From Bacteroidota bacterium (GTDB lineage: Bacteria > Bacteroidota > Bacteroidia > Bacteroidales > Paludibacteraceae): a DNA stretch of 53,458 bases. Positions 24,592 to 34,611 of this stretch are shown here, in pieces (the stretch's first letter is position 1; each line of letters starts with the position of its first letter). The translations under genes and the position numbers were made by a program. The stretch is taken from NCBI GenBank assembly GCA_021779195.1, contig JAJYBB010000020.1, forward strand, positions 1-53,458. Reading direction: 5' to 3'. The notes under the pieces were generated by a model. The model was not told the DNA's origin. It did not search any database and saw only the letters and a list, made by a program, of their open reading frames with translations.

Positions 24592-25986
24592 ATGAAAAGA
24601 AAAATAGTGTACCTTGCCTTGTTTCTATCCATTTATATTTATGGCTGGTCTCAAACCGTAATGGCAAACATCAAACAAAATGATTCGAATACCCAGCTAC
24701 ATTTAATGAAACCCGAATACAAAACTCCTTATGGAATTCCAAAGGTTGGTGATGTAAAATCAGTGACAGACAGAATTCTTTTATACTTAGAAAATGTAAC
24801 CCCTGCAAAAGTAATTGACAGCACGAATCAAACCGAAATAACCGATTTTTCGAAAATCAATAAAAATGCAAGATTAAATCCGGGTGTTTTTCGATTAACA
24901 AGCTATGAATGGGGAGTAACCTATGCAGGTATGCTTCATGTTGCCGAAATAACAAACGACAAACGGTATACCGACTATATTTCCAAAAGATTTGATTTTC
25001 TATCCGAAATAGAACCCTATTTTGCGAAATTACAAAAAGAAGGAGTGATTGATCCTCAAATGCGTCAAGTAATTAAACCTGAAGCTTTGGACGATGCAGG
25101 AGCCATATGTTCTGCTATGATTAAAGCAGAAATAGCAGGCATCTCATTAAAAGACAGGCCATTGATTGATAATTATATCCATTTTATAATGGAAAAAGAT
25201 TATCGCCTTCCGGATGGACTTTTTGCCCGTAATCGTCCGCAACACAATTCCGTTTGGCTCGATGATATGTATATGTCGATCCCAGCAATTGTAAATATGG
25301 GGCGATTGACCGGTGATACGAAATATTTTGATGAGGCAGTAAAACAAGTCATACTTTTCAAACAAAGAATGTGGATTCCCGAAAAAAAACTTTTCCGTCA
25401 TGGCTGGATTGAGGCAATGAAAGATCATCCCTCATTTTACTGGGCTCGTGCCAATGGATGGGCAATCATGACACTCACCGAAGTACTTGATGCATTACCC
25501 GAAAATTATCAGGGTAGAAATCAAATTCTTGAATTGTTACAAAATCATATCCGCGGCATTGTTGCTTTACAATCGGGCGAAGGATTTTGGCATCAATTGC
25601 TTGACCGAAATGATTCTTATTTAGAAACCTCAGCAACAGCCATTTTCACGTATTGTATTGCTCATGCTATTAATAAAGGTTGGATCGATGGATTAGCCTA
25701 TGGACCTGTAGCTATGTTAGGCTGGAATGCTGTTTCAACTAAAATTAATGAAACCGGCGAAGTTGAAGGCACTTGTGTTGGTACAGGAATGGGATTCGAT
25801 CCGGCTTTTTATTATTATCGTCCAGTAAGTAAATTTGCAGCTCACGGTTATGGACCTGTATTGCTTGCAGGGGCTGAAATTATCAAACTTGTAGAAAACA
25901 AATATCCTAAAGTGAACGATAGCGCCGTCCATTTTTACCGTTTCCAACAAAAGACGAATCAACCAATTTTTGGAACAACTAAGTAA
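24592..25986 (+). CDS. GH105 unsaturated rhamnogalacturonyl hydrolase
   Basis: A 464-aa (alpha/alpha)6-barrel enzyme related to YteR/RhiN that removes the 4,5-unsaturated galacturonate left by RG lyases. The frame is open from 24523, overlapping the GH28 gene, but the ATG at 24592 is chosen because it begins the signal peptide M-K-R-K-I-V-Y-L-A-L-F-L and lies outside the upstream gene. Motifs are E-W-G-V-T-Y-A-G-M (about 106-114) and W-L-D-D-M-Y-M (222-228), carrying the catalytic Asp expected in the family, then F-Y-W-A-R-A-N-G-W. It follows GH28 and precedes rhaM, matching the order of RG-I breakdown: lyase products are trimmed and rhamnose is then released. Confidence 0.94.
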   Translation: MKRKIVYLALFLSIYIYGWSQTVMANIKQNDSNTQLHLMKPEYKTPYGIPKVGDVKSVTDRILLYLENVTPAKVIDSTNQTEITDFSKINKNARLNPGVFRLTSYEWGVTYAGMLHVAEITNDKRYTDYISKRFDFLSEIEPYFAKLQKEGVIDPQMRQVIKPEALDDAGAICSAMIKAEIAGISLKDRPLIDNYIHFIMEKDYRLPDGLFARNRPQHNSVWLDDMYMSIPAIVNMGRLTGDTKYFDEAVKQVILFKQRMWIPEKKLFRHGWIEAMKDHPSFYWARANGWAIMTLTEVLDALPENYQGRNQILELLQNHIRGIVALQSGEGFWHQLLDRNDSYLETSATAIFTYCIAHAINKGWIDGLAYGPVAMLGWNAVSTKINETGEVEGTCVGTGMGFDPAFYYYRPVSKFAAHGYGPVLLAGAEIIKLVENKYPKVNDSAVHFYRFQQKTNQPIFGTTK

Positions 25987-26021
25987 TTATATAAATATTA
26001 ACAATTAAAAATACCAAGAAA

Positions 26022-26336
26022 ATGACACGTTCAGCATTTAAAATGTTTTTAAAACCAGGTTTCGAAGCCGAATATGAAAAACGCCACAATGCCATTTGGC
26101 CAGAATTGAAGCAACTTTTGAAAGATAATGGTGTCTCTGATTATTCCATTTTTTGGGATAAAGAAACGAATATTCTTTTTGCCGTTCAAAAAAATAGTGG
26201 CACAGGAGGTTCTCAGGATTTGGGATCGACCGAAATAGTTCAGAAATGGTGGGCTTACATGGCTGATATTATGGAAACTAATCCAGATAATTCGCCAGTT
26301 TCTATTCAGTTGCCCGAACTATTTTACATGGAGTAA
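26022..26336 (+). CDS. rhaM: L-rhamnose mutarotase
   Basis: A 104-aa cytosolic protein of the RhaM/YiiL family. The whole length aligns with the family pattern: an R-x-A-F-K-M start, G-F-E-A-E-Y-E-K-R-H-N-A-I-W-P-E-L, Y-S-I-F-W-D and a late W-W-A-Y-M-A-D-I-M with conserved paired tryptophans. RhaM interconverts the alpha and beta anomers of L-rhamnose and so speeds entry into the rhamnose isomerase route. No signal peptide is present, unlike every other gene around it, so it acts after uptake. Isomerase, kinase and aldolase genes are not in the window. Confidence 0.96.
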   Translation: MTRSAFKMFLKPGFEAEYEKRHNAIWPELKQLLKDNGVSDYSIFWDKETNILFAVQKNSGTGGSQDLGSTEIVQKWWAYMADIMETNPDNSPVSIQLPELFYME

Positions 26337-26409
26337 TATCATTTTTAGTTCTTCATTCAAAGTAAAAAATTTGAGAAAATAATATTGATTCATCCGAATA
26401 AAACAACTC

Positions 26410-27975
26410 ATGAATAAAATAGTAAAAATTTTCCTTTTGTCAGTCGGAACATTTGCTTCTACAGCCATGTTTGCCGACGTAAAACCAGCAGCCTTGTTTT
26501 CAGATAATATTGTTCTTCAACGCGACAAACCCATTCCCATTTGGGGAACTGCCAATGCCGGTGAAAAGGTAACAATTACTTTTAAAAACACGACGAGTTC
26601 GACAATTACAGATGCATCCGGAAAATGGATGTTACGATTACCAAAGCAAAATGCCGGAGGACCATTCACCCTATTGATTGAAGGTAACAACAAGGTGGTT
26701 ATTAACGATGTTTACGTTGGTGAAGTGTGGCTTTGTAGCGGACAATCAAACATGGATATGACCGTCGCAACCGAAGATCGTTATTGGTGCGGTGTAAACA
26801 ATGAAACAGAAGAAGTCGCCAATGCGAATTACCCTCAAATGCGCGTTTTCGATGTCGATTTCACTCCGTCTCAAACCATTAAGCCCGATGTAACAGGCAA
26901 ATGGGAAATCGTATCGCCAAAAACAGTTGGACATTTATCGGCCGTAGCCTATTTTTTCGCACGCGAACTTTATAAAAAGCTTCATATTCCGATAGGGATG
27001 ATTACTTCTGCTTATGGTGCCAGTACTGCCGAAACATGGATAAGCAAAGAAGCACTTGAAGCGCATCCCAATTTACAATTCATTTTAAATACCTACTCAA
27101 AAAAATGGCAGGATTTTGTAGCTGACAGCGCTTCATCCATGACAAAATACAGGGACGAAATGATGAAATATACCGGAAATCTGGCTGCGTTGCAAGCTGC
27201 TGCTGGCGATGTTACAGCCAAAAAACCACGTGCTCCCCGAAATCCCGACCCTTCACGCGATCAACACAATCCATTCGTGTGCTACAACGGTATGATTGCG
27301 CCATTAATTCCTTATGCCCTAAGAGGAACTGTGTGGTATCAGGGCGAATCAAACGGTCCGACTGCAAAACAATACCGCGAAATTATGGAGACTTTAGTTT
27401 CCGATTGGCGCACCCGTTGGGGAGAAGGTGATTTCCCTTTCCTCTATGTTCAAATTGCCAATTACGGGAAACCAATGACCACACCTGTTATGGATAATGC
27501 TATGGTAACAGTTCGCGAAGCACAGGTTCAAAACCTCTCTATACCAAATACTGCCATGGTTTGTGCGATTCAAAATGGTGATAAACCCACAAATATTCAC
27601 CCAAAAAACAAACAAGCTATCGGATATTGGCTTGGCTTAGCTGCCCGTGCCAAAGTATATGGTGAAAAAGTGGAATATTCAGGACCCATGTACAAAAATT
27701 ATAAAGTATCTGGCAACAAAATAATACTCTATTTCACTCATGTCGGCAAAGGCTTAAAAGCCAAAGATGGAAAACTGACCGGATTTGCTATTTGTGGCGA
27801 AGACAAAAAATGGATATGGGCTGATGCCAAGATTGTTGGAAAAACAATTGAAGTTACAAGTCCGGAAGTTACAAAACCTGTTGCCGTCAGATATTGCTGG
27901 GGCACAAACCCGCCGGCAAGTCTTTCAAATAAAGACGGAATGTGGACACCAAATTTCAGAACAGATAATTTCTAA
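26410..27975 (+). CDS. SASA-type carbohydrate acetylesterase
   Basis: A 521-aa secreted esterase annotated in most genomes as sialate O-acetylesterase. After the signal peptide (cut near F-A-D) comes a small beta domain containing L-F-S-D-N-I-V-L-Q-R-D-K-P and W-G-T-A (28-46), then the SGNH domain with W-L-C-S-G-Q-S-N-M (107-115, nucleophile S113) and W-Y-Q-G-E-S-N (about 312). The catalytic Asp-His pair probably lies in the I-H-P-K-N-K-Q-A-I-G region. No sialic acid gene is nearby, and the pectin setting suggests deacetylation of RG-I or another plant glycan instead. It lies 73 bp after rhaM and 11 bp before the GH27 gene. Confidence 0.88.
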   Translation: MNKIVKIFLLSVGTFASTAMFADVKPAALFSDNIVLQRDKPIPIWGTANAGEKVTITFKNTTSSTITDASGKWMLRLPKQNAGGPFTLLIEGNNKVVINDVYVGEVWLCSGQSNMDMTVATEDRYWCGVNNETEEVANANYPQMRVFDVDFTPSQTIKPDVTGKWEIVSPKTVGHLSAVAYFFARELYKKLHIPIGMITSAYGASTAETWISKEALEAHPNLQFILNTYSKKWQDFVADSASSMTKYRDEMMKYTGNLAALQAAAGDVTAKKPRAPRNPDPSRDQHNPFVCYNGMIAPLIPYALRGTVWYQGESNGPTAKQYREIMETLVSDWRTRWGEGDFPFLYVQIANYGKPMTTPVMDNAMVTVREAQVQNLSIPNTAMVCAIQNGDKPTNIHPKNKQAIGYWLGLAARAKVYGEKVEYSGPMYKNYKVSGNKIILYFTHVGKGLKAKDGKLTGFAICGEDKKWIWADAKIVGKTIEVTSPEVTKPVAVRYCWGTNPPASLSNKDGMWTPNFRTDNF

Positions 27976-27986
27976 ATCAACACTAT

Positions 27987-29153
27987 ATGAAAATTAATTA
28001 TCAAAACATTTATATTATTAGCTTGTTTCTTCTTTCTCCATTTTTTTCTAAAGCACAAACTGTAAAAGCACCTATTATGGGTTGGAGCAGTTGGAATAAT
28101 TTCAGGGTAAATATTGATGAGAAATTGATTCGCGAACAAGCCGATGCCATGATTTCATCAGGTCTTTATAAAGCCGGTTACCGTTATATAAATATTGATG
28201 ATGGCTACTTTGGGGGTCGCGATGAGAATGGAAATTTATTAGTTAACGCCAAAAAATTCCCTTCAGGCATGAAATCTTTAGTTGATTATATCCATTCAAA
28301 AAAACTGAAAGCAGGTATTTATACCGATGCAGGCGAAAATACTTGCGGCTCAATTTATGATAAAGATTTAAAAGGAGTAGGTTCCGGGATTTATGGTCAT
28401 GTTGACCAAGATTGTATCCTTTTCTTTAAAGATTGGGGGTTTGATTTTCTGAAAGTCGATTGGTGCGGCGGTGAAAAAATGGGACTTGATGAAAAAACAG
28501 AATATACCAAAATTATCCGTGCAGTAAAAAAAATCAACCCTGATATTGTATTCAACATTTGCCGATGGAAATTTCCGGGAGAATGGGCAATCAACTTGTC
28601 TGATTCATGGAGAATTTCGTCAGATATCAGACCTGAATTTTCTTCCATATTGAACATTATTGACCTAAATGCAGGTCTTTATAAATTTGAAAGTGCTGGT
28701 CATTATAACGATATGGATATGTTGCAGGTAGGACGTGGAATGACCTTCGATGAAGATAAAACGCATTTTTCGATGTGGTGCATGTTGAATTCTCCATTGT
28801 TAGCGGGAAATGATTTACGGAACATGTCAAAACAAACTTTAGAAATACTAACCAACAAAGAAGTAATAGCTCTTAATCAGGATCCTGATTTTAAGCAAGC
28901 TACCAGAATTTACTCCGAAAACAATATTGAGGTGTGGCTAAAACCATTGGGAATTAAAGAAAAATCGAAAGCCATTGCTATAATGAACCGAGGGGAAAAT
29001 CAAACTGATTTTCATTTAACATCCCAGCTGATAAATGTAAACAAAAAATGTAAATTAAGAGATTTGTGGTTACATGCTTCACTTGGAAAAATCGGGAACG
29101 GAAAAGTATTTTCAATTCCATCACACGGTATTGTTGTATTAATTGCCAAATAA
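27987..29153 (+). CDS. GH27 alpha-galactosidase
   Basis: A 388-aa secreted TIM-barrel enzyme. The signal peptide is cut near S-K-A-Q. Family motifs are P-I-M-G-W-S-S-W-N (29-37), Y-I-N-I-D-D-G-Y (67-74), the nucleophile in F-L-K-V-D-W-C-G-G (D158) and the acid/base Asp in R-I-S-S-D-I-R (D213). G-H-Y-N-D-M-D-M-L follows further on. A C-terminal beta domain completes the fold. GH27 enzymes release alpha-linked galactose; some act on beta-L-arabinopyranose. A terminal alpha-galactose or arabinopyranose on RG-I or arabinogalactan side chains is the likely target here. It is closely spaced with its neighbours, 11 and 45 bp. Confidence 0.93.
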   Translation: MKINYQNIYIISLFLLSPFFSKAQTVKAPIMGWSSWNNFRVNIDEKLIREQADAMISSGLYKAGYRYINIDDGYFGGRDENGNLLVNAKKFPSGMKSLVDYIHSKKLKAGIYTDAGENTCGSIYDKDLKGVGSGIYGHVDQDCILFFKDWGFDFLKVDWCGGEKMGLDEKTEYTKIIRAVKKINPDIVFNICRWKFPGEWAINLSDSWRISSDIRPEFSSILNIIDLNAGLYKFESAGHYNDMDMLQVGRGMTFDEDKTHFSMWCMLNSPLLAGNDLRNMSKQTLEILTNKEVIALNQDPDFKQATRIYSENNIEVWLKPLGIKEKSKAIAIMNRGENQTDFHLTSQLINVNKKCKLRDLWLHASLGKIGNGKVFSIPSHGIVVLIAK

Positions 29154-29198
29154 TCAAATAGCAAAAAATAAAACTATTAATCTCATTTAAATTTCTAA

Positions 29199-31088
29199 AT
29201 GAAAAAAATTAAATTAGATTCAAATTATAAATTTACGGCAATCTTAGTAGTTATTCATTTAATGATGTTTTCAAGTGCAATGGCACAACGTCAAATGGAA
29301 AACCTCGATCGTGGGATCGTTGCATTTCGTACATCAAACGATTCAGCATACATTGGTTGGCGTTTATTAGGAACAGAACCCGAAAACATAACATTCAATT
29401 TGTATCGAAAAAGTGGAAATGAACCGGCAATAAGATTGAACAAATTTCCAATTGCTGAAAGCACCAATTACGTTGATGGTCCAGTGAACTTCAACGTTGA
29501 AAATCAATACTTCGTAAAACCAATTATTGATGGAAAAGAATTTGCTGCTGATAAACCATACACGCTGAAAGCTAATATTCCCATTGGAAATTACATTGAT
29601 ATCCCCTTGAAAACACCTGAAGGATATACTCCAAACGATGTTTCAGTGGGCGATTTGGATGGAGATGGAGAATATGAAATCGTAGTACATCAAACTTTTC
29701 GTGGTAAAGACAATTCATTTGCCGGAATTTCGGGTATTCCAATCTTTCAGGCTTATAAAATGGATGGCACTTTTTTATGGCAAATCAGTCTCGGAAAAAA
29801 TATTCGGGAAGGAGCTCATTATACACAATTTATGGTGTACGATTTGGATGGCGACGGCATTGCTGAATTTGCCTGCAAAACAGCTGATGGCACAATCGAT
29901 GGAGTAGGAAAAGTCATTGGAGACTCTACCAAAGATTGGCGGGATTTAAATCCTGAACATAGAGCCACTTATGGAAAAATTTTAGCCGGACCGGAATATT
30001 TTACCATTTTCAATGGACAAACTGGTAAAGCACTCGCCACAACCGATTATATTCCAAGCAGATATCCCTTGAACAGTTGGAATGGACATGGAGGAGATGG
30101 AAAAGGAGACTCTACAGGAAATCGTTCCGATCGATTTTTAGCATGTGTTGCCTATTTGGATGGCATTCATCCAAGCATCGTGGAATGTCGTGGGTATTAT
30201 GGACGCACGGTATTGGCAGCATGGGATTGGCGTGATGGCAAACTGACTTCACGCTGGGTTTTCGACAGCAAAAACGGAGATAATCCATTCTCAGGACAAG
30301 GAAATCACAATTTGGTTGTAGCTGATGTCGATGGAGATGGTAAAGACGAAATTGTTTACGGTTCGATGGTGGTTAACCATGATGGCAAAGGATTATTCTC
30401 AACCGGTTTCCGGCATGGAGATGCACTCCATGTCGGAGTCTTGGACCCTTCCCGAAAAGGATTGGAAGTTTTCGGAATTCATGAAATTGAAGACAATACT
30501 ACCGGACCCGGAGCAACCATTTATGATGCCAAAACAGGTAAGGTACTTTACAAAGGTTCGATCAACAAAGATGTAGGACGCGGTGTTGCCGAAGATATTT
30601 ATCCCAAAAATCCGGGTGCTGAAATGTGGTATTCAGGCTCGGGCGGATTGCTTAATTTAAAAGGCGAACGTATTGGACCCATGCCTTCATCAATCAATTT
30701 TGTAATTTGGTGGGATGGGGATTTTAGCCGTGAATTGTTAAACCGAAATTATATAGACAAATATGGCGTTGGAAGAATATTCACCGCTGAAGGTTGTCTG
30801 TCGAACAACGGTACGAAATCGACCCCTGCTTTAAGTGCCGATTTGTTTGGCGATTGGCGCGAAGAGGTTATTTTCAGAACTGCCGATAATCTACATTTGC
30901 GCATTTATAGCACAACCATTCCCACAAATCACCGCATTTACACGTTGATGCACGATCCGCAGTACCGATTAGGAGTTGCCACTGAAAACGTCGGATACAA
31001 TCAGCCTCCACATACCGGATTCTTTTTAGGTACAGGAATGAACAAAGCCCCCAAACCAAATATATTTTTAGTAAAAAATAAAAAATAA
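29199..31088 (+). CDS. PL11 rhamnogalacturonan lyase
   Basis: A 629-aa secreted enzyme like YesW/YesX of Bacillus. The long signal peptide is cut near A-M-A. The typical start R-Q-M-E-N-L-D-R-G-I-V-A (31-42) and G-W-R-L-L-G-T-E-P lead into an eight-bladed propeller with several Ca-binding D-x-D-G-D-G loops (D-L-D-G-D-G-E-Y, D-L-D-G-D-G-I-A, D-V-D-G-D-G-K-D). Late conserved stretches are G-D-W-R-E-E-V and H-D-P-Q-Y-R. It cuts the alpha-1,4 bond between rhamnose and galacturonate in RG-I by beta-elimination, making the unsaturated ends removed by GH105. It has no T9SS domain and is probably periplasmic. Confidence 0.96.
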   Translation: MKKIKLDSNYKFTAILVVIHLMMFSSAMAQRQMENLDRGIVAFRTSNDSAYIGWRLLGTEPENITFNLYRKSGNEPAIRLNKFPIAESTNYVDGPVNFNVENQYFVKPIIDGKEFAADKPYTLKANIPIGNYIDIPLKTPEGYTPNDVSVGDLDGDGEYEIVVHQTFRGKDNSFAGISGIPIFQAYKMDGTFLWQISLGKNIREGAHYTQFMVYDLDGDGIAEFACKTADGTIDGVGKVIGDSTKDWRDLNPEHRATYGKILAGPEYFTIFNGQTGKALATTDYIPSRYPLNSWNGHGGDGKGDSTGNRSDRFLACVAYLDGIHPSIVECRGYYGRTVLAAWDWRDGKLTSRWVFDSKNGDNPFSGQGNHNLVVADVDGDGKDEIVYGSMVVNHDGKGLFSTGFRHGDALHVGVLDPSRKGLEVFGIHEIEDNTTGPGATIYDAKTGKVLYKGSINKDVGRGVAEDIYPKNPGAEMWYSGSGGLLNLKGERIGPMPSSINFVIWWDGDFSRELLNRNYIDKYGVGRIFTAEGCLSNNGTKSTPALSADLFGDWREEVIFRTADNLHLRIYSTTIPTNHRIYTLMHDPQYRLGVATENVGYNQPPHTGFFLGTGMNKAPKPNIFLVKNKK

Positions 31089-31097
31089 AACAACGAT

Positions 31098-33425
31098 ATG
31101 TGTCAAAATTTCAAGTATTTCAATCTTATATCACTCTTATTTATTTTTGTATTCTCAGCAAAAGCACAAAATAATAGTTTCATCGAACCTTTCGATTCAA
31201 ACTGGATGTTTATCCATCAAGACATTCAGAGAGCTGAAAAATCAAATTTCGACGATTCATCGTGGCGTAAATTAGATGTTCCACACGATTGGAGTATTGA
31301 AGGACCTTATGATGAGACAAATCCTACCGGACGAGGTGGCGGATATCTCCCTTCGGGAATCGGATGGTATCGCAAAAGTTTTACGTTGCCTTCCGAAGCA
31401 TCATCAAAAAAAATATTCTTGGAATTTGATGGCATAATGGCTAACAGCGATGTATGGATAAATGGTTTTCTTTTAGGGCATCGTCCTTATGGTTATAGCA
31501 GCTTTGAGTATGAGCTAACTTCACATCTTAAAACAGGGAAAAACAATCCCAATATTATTGCGGTTCGGGTTGACGATAGCCAGCAACCTGCATCTCGTTT
31601 TTATACCGGAGCAGGTATCTACAGGCACGTTCGTTTAATCGAAACGAATCCGGTGCATTTTGACCATTGGGGAATTTATGTTTCAGATTCACAGGTAAAT
31701 GACAAGAAAGCAACTTTAGCGGTTCAATCGTCTATACTGAATCAATCAACAAAATCAGAAAATGTTATTCTTGTAACGACGTTAATCAATCCAACCGGAA
31801 AAACTATCAAGTCTTCCGAATTGAAAAAAACAATTGCAGCCGGCGAAAAGGTGACAGTAAACGAAAAAATTGAAGTTTTGAATCCTGATTTATGGAGCAC
31901 CGACCAACCGCAACTTTATCGTTTAATCAGTAAGATCAGCAAAGCGAATCAAATTATAGACGAACAAGTTACCACGGTTGGTATACGCGACAGTAAATTT
32001 GATGCTGCCACCGGTTATTGGTTAAATGGGAAAAATATAAAAATAAAAGGAGTTTGCCTGCATAGCGATGGTGGTGCAGTAGGAAGTGCCGTACCCCTAG
32101 CCATTTGGGAATATCGGTTTAAATTGCTCAAAGAAGTTGGTGTCAATGCCATCCGTACAGCACACAATCCCGTGGCACCAGAGTTTCTGGATTTATGTGA
32201 CCGCATGGGATTCTTGGTCCTTGATGAAAATTTCGATACATGGAATGCAGCCAAACAGGGTGCCGAAAAAGGATATAATCTATACTTCAGCAAGTGGTGG
32301 GAAAAGGACACACGCGATATGGTACTTCGCGACCGGAATCACCCTTCCATTATTATGTACAGTGTTGGAAATGAAATTAGAGATAATTTAAATGATTCAG
32401 CAGGATTTCAAAAATACCGAAATCAACAAAATCTCATTCACAGTCTGGACCCGGCACGACCCGTAACCATGGCATTGTTCCGTCCAAATAGTTCAAAAGT
32501 ATATACCAATGGCTTCGCGGATATGATGGATGTGGTTGGACAAAATTATCGGGAACAAGAATTAGTCGCTGCACATATTGCGCATCCAAACTGGAAAGTA
32601 ATCGGCACCGAAAATAGCCATACGCTCCCTGAATGGCTTATTTTGCGCGACAAACCTTTCATGGCTGGGCAATTTTTATGGACTGGCTTCGATTATTTGG
32701 GGGAAGCACAATGGCCCAATATTTCGTACGACAAAGGTTTATTCGATCGTACAGGAGGTTGGAAACCCATTGGACTACAACGTCAGAGCTGGTGGTCGAC
32801 AAAACCGGTGGTTCATATCGTTCGTAAAGAGGATAACGATGGCGTTGGCGATTGGGTGGCAAACTGGTCTCCGGTTGATCAAGGCACTTACGATCAGGCT
32901 TTAATTCAAGTATATAGTAATTGTGATGAAGTTGAATTGTTTTTAAATAATAAATCGTTGGGCATTAAAACCAAGCCGGCAAACGATGCTCCCAGAGAAT
33001 TGAATACTTCTTTTGAGAAAGGAACTTTGAAAGCAGTTGGTAAAATAAACGGACAAATTGCAGCAACCGAAGAATTTAAAACAGCCGGCGAACCCAACCA
33101 CATTCAGCTCACTGCGTCAAAAAATAAATTATCAAATTCATCTGATGATGTCGTTATTATAAAAGCAACCGTTGTAGATGATCAAGGAATCACATGTCCT
33201 AATATTGATAAAATAATCACATTCAATACATCTGAAAACGGGAAAGTTATAGCTGTCGACAATGGAAATGCTCTTAGTCATGAAACGTACCAGGATAATA
33301 AACGTCATACTTACAACGGTTCGTGTATTGCCATTATCCGTGCAAAATCAAATTCCGGACAGATAACAGTGACTGCCGGTTCGCCTGAATTAAAATCGGG
33401 AAGTGTAATGATAGATATCGAGTAA
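31098..33425 (+). CDS. GH2 beta-galactosidase
   Basis: A 775-aa secreted enzyme. The signal peptide is cut near A-K-A-Q. The sugar-binding domain (about 28-185) contains V-P-H-D-W-S-I-E-G and the G-G-G-Y-L-P-S-G-I-G-W-Y-R-K motif common in Bacteroidota beta-galactosidases. The Ig-like domain spans about 185-300 and the TIM barrel 300-590, with A-H-N-P (355-358), acid/base S-V-G-N-E-I (E426) and probable nucleophile G-T-E-N-S-H (E505). Two C-terminal beta-sandwich domains follow. It is expected to remove beta-galactose from galactan side chains of RG-I. It lies 9 bp after the PL11 gene, so the two are surely co-transcribed. Confidence 0.92.
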   Translation: MCQNFKYFNLISLLFIFVFSAKAQNNSFIEPFDSNWMFIHQDIQRAEKSNFDDSSWRKLDVPHDWSIEGPYDETNPTGRGGGYLPSGIGWYRKSFTLPSEASSKKIFLEFDGIMANSDVWINGFLLGHRPYGYSSFEYELTSHLKTGKNNPNIIAVRVDDSQQPASRFYTGAGIYRHVRLIETNPVHFDHWGIYVSDSQVNDKKATLAVQSSILNQSTKSENVILVTTLINPTGKTIKSSELKKTIAAGEKVTVNEKIEVLNPDLWSTDQPQLYRLISKISKANQIIDEQVTTVGIRDSKFDAATGYWLNGKNIKIKGVCLHSDGGAVGSAVPLAIWEYRFKLLKEVGVNAIRTAHNPVAPEFLDLCDRMGFLVLDENFDTWNAAKQGAEKGYNLYFSKWWEKDTRDMVLRDRNHPSIIMYSVGNEIRDNLNDSAGFQKYRNQQNLIHSLDPARPVTMALFRPNSSKVYTNGFADMMDVVGQNYREQELVAAHIAHPNWKVIGTENSHTLPEWLILRDKPFMAGQFLWTGFDYLGEAQWPNISYDKGLFDRTGGWKPIGLQRQSWWSTKPVVHIVRKEDNDGVGDWVANWSPVDQGTYDQALIQVYSNCDEVELFLNNKSLGIKTKPANDAPRELNTSFEKGTLKAVGKINGQIAATEEFKTAGEPNHIQLTASKNKLSNSSDDVVIIKATVVDDQGITCPNIDKIITFNTSENGKVIAVDNGNALSHETYQDNKRHTYNGSCIAIIRAKSNSGQITVTAGSPELKSGSVMIDIE

Positions 33426-33503
33426 ATTAGATAAATTCTACGGAAATAATTTAATAAATAAAAATTCAGGACAACAATTTTCAGAACATATTAAATTTGT
33501 AAA

Positions 33504-34586
33504 ATGCTCATGAATCAAACATTCAGAAAAATGAATTGTAAAAACTATATTTTAATTATTTTTACTTTACTATCGACCGGCCTTTTTGCAAAAAGTAAAA
33601 CACCCACGGTTTCCGAAAAAAACATGGGTGCATATCTCATGGTTTACTTCAAAGACGATACGCACGGATTGTATTTTGCACTGAGTAAAGATGGCTACAG
33701 TTTTACGGATGTAAACAACGCCAAACCCATTATTGCCGGTGATACGATTGCGGAGCAAAAAGGAATTCGCGATCCGTATATTATGCGTGGTCCGGATGGC
33801 ATGTTTTACATGGCATTAACCGACTTGCACATTTATGCGCAGAAGTTAGGATTAAGAGATAGTTTGTGGGAACGTAGTGGAAAAGATTTTGGATGGGGAA
33901 ATAATCGGGGTCTTGTTTTGTTGAAATCGCCGGACCTGATTCACTGGACGCACAGCGTGCTTCGGGTGGATAAGGCTTTCCCTGAATTGGCAAACATTGG
34001 TTGTGCATGGGCTCCCGAAATGATTAACGACAAAGCCCGTAATCGCATTATGATGTATTTCACCATGCGCTTTGGAAACGGAAAATGCAAGGTGTATTAC
34101 ACGTATATGAACAAGGATTTCACAGCGATGGAAACACTTCCTAAAAGCATTTTCGAATATCCCGATGGAAAAGAATATATCGATGCCGACATCACTAAAG
34201 TGGGTAACAAGTACCACCTATTTATTTGCTCGCACAACGGTGGGGCGCACGTAGAACAAGCCATTTCCGATTCGATAAATTCCGGTTACAAGTTAAATCC
34301 AAAGCGTTGCGATGGTGAAAAACGTGGTTGTGAAGCACCAACGATTTATAAGCGGATCGGACAAAACAAATGGGTACTTATCTATGATGTATACTCTATA
34401 CATCCTAACAATTTTGGCTTTAGCGAAACCTCCGATTTCGAGAATTTTACCTATTTGGGTCATTTCAATGAAGGAGTAATGAAAACAACTAATTTCTCTA
34501 TCCCCAAACATCCGGCTGTTATTCAAATTACTAAGAAAGAAGCTGAACGTTTGGCTGCGAAATGGAAATTGAAAATGAAGTTTTAA
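33504..34586 (+). CDS. GH43-type secreted glycosidase
   Basis: A 360-aa single-domain five-bladed propeller. ATGs at 33504, 33510 and 33531 are possible; the last would begin a tidy signal peptide (M-N-C-K-N-Y-I-L-I-I-F, cut near L-F-A), so the true protein may be 351 aa. GH43-like blocks are D-D-T-H-G-L-Y-F-A-L-S near the start, G-I-R-D-P-Y-I-M-R-G-P-D-G (conserved Asp), W-A-P-E-M (probable acid region) and C-E-A-P-T-I-Y-K. The family includes arabinofuranosidases, arabinanases, xylosidases and galactosidases; the subfamily cannot be set here. Pectin side-chain arabinose is a reasonable target. Confidence 0.83.
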   Translation: MLMNQTFRKMNCKNYILIIFTLLSTGLFAKSKTPTVSEKNMGAYLMVYFKDDTHGLYFALSKDGYSFTDVNNAKPIIAGDTIAEQKGIRDPYIMRGPDGMFYMALTDLHIYAQKLGLRDSLWERSGKDFGWGNNRGLVLLKSPDLIHWTHSVLRVDKAFPELANIGCAWAPEMINDKARNRIMMYFTMRFGNGKCKVYYTYMNKDFTAMETLPKSIFEYPDGKEYIDADITKVGNKYHLFICSHNGGAHVEQAISDSINSGYKLNPKRCDGEKRGCEAPTIYKRIGQNKWVLIYDVYSIHPNNFGFSETSDFENFTYLGHFNEGVMKTTNFSIPKHPAVIQITKKEAERLAAKWKLKMKF

Positions 34587-34611
34587 AGCCTAAGCGTTAA
34601 ATAGGTCAATC

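Noticed and set aside
33852-34217. 121-codon frame on the minus strand
   Set aside because: It is fully antisense to the GH43 gene at 33504, whose catalytic motifs support the plus strand.
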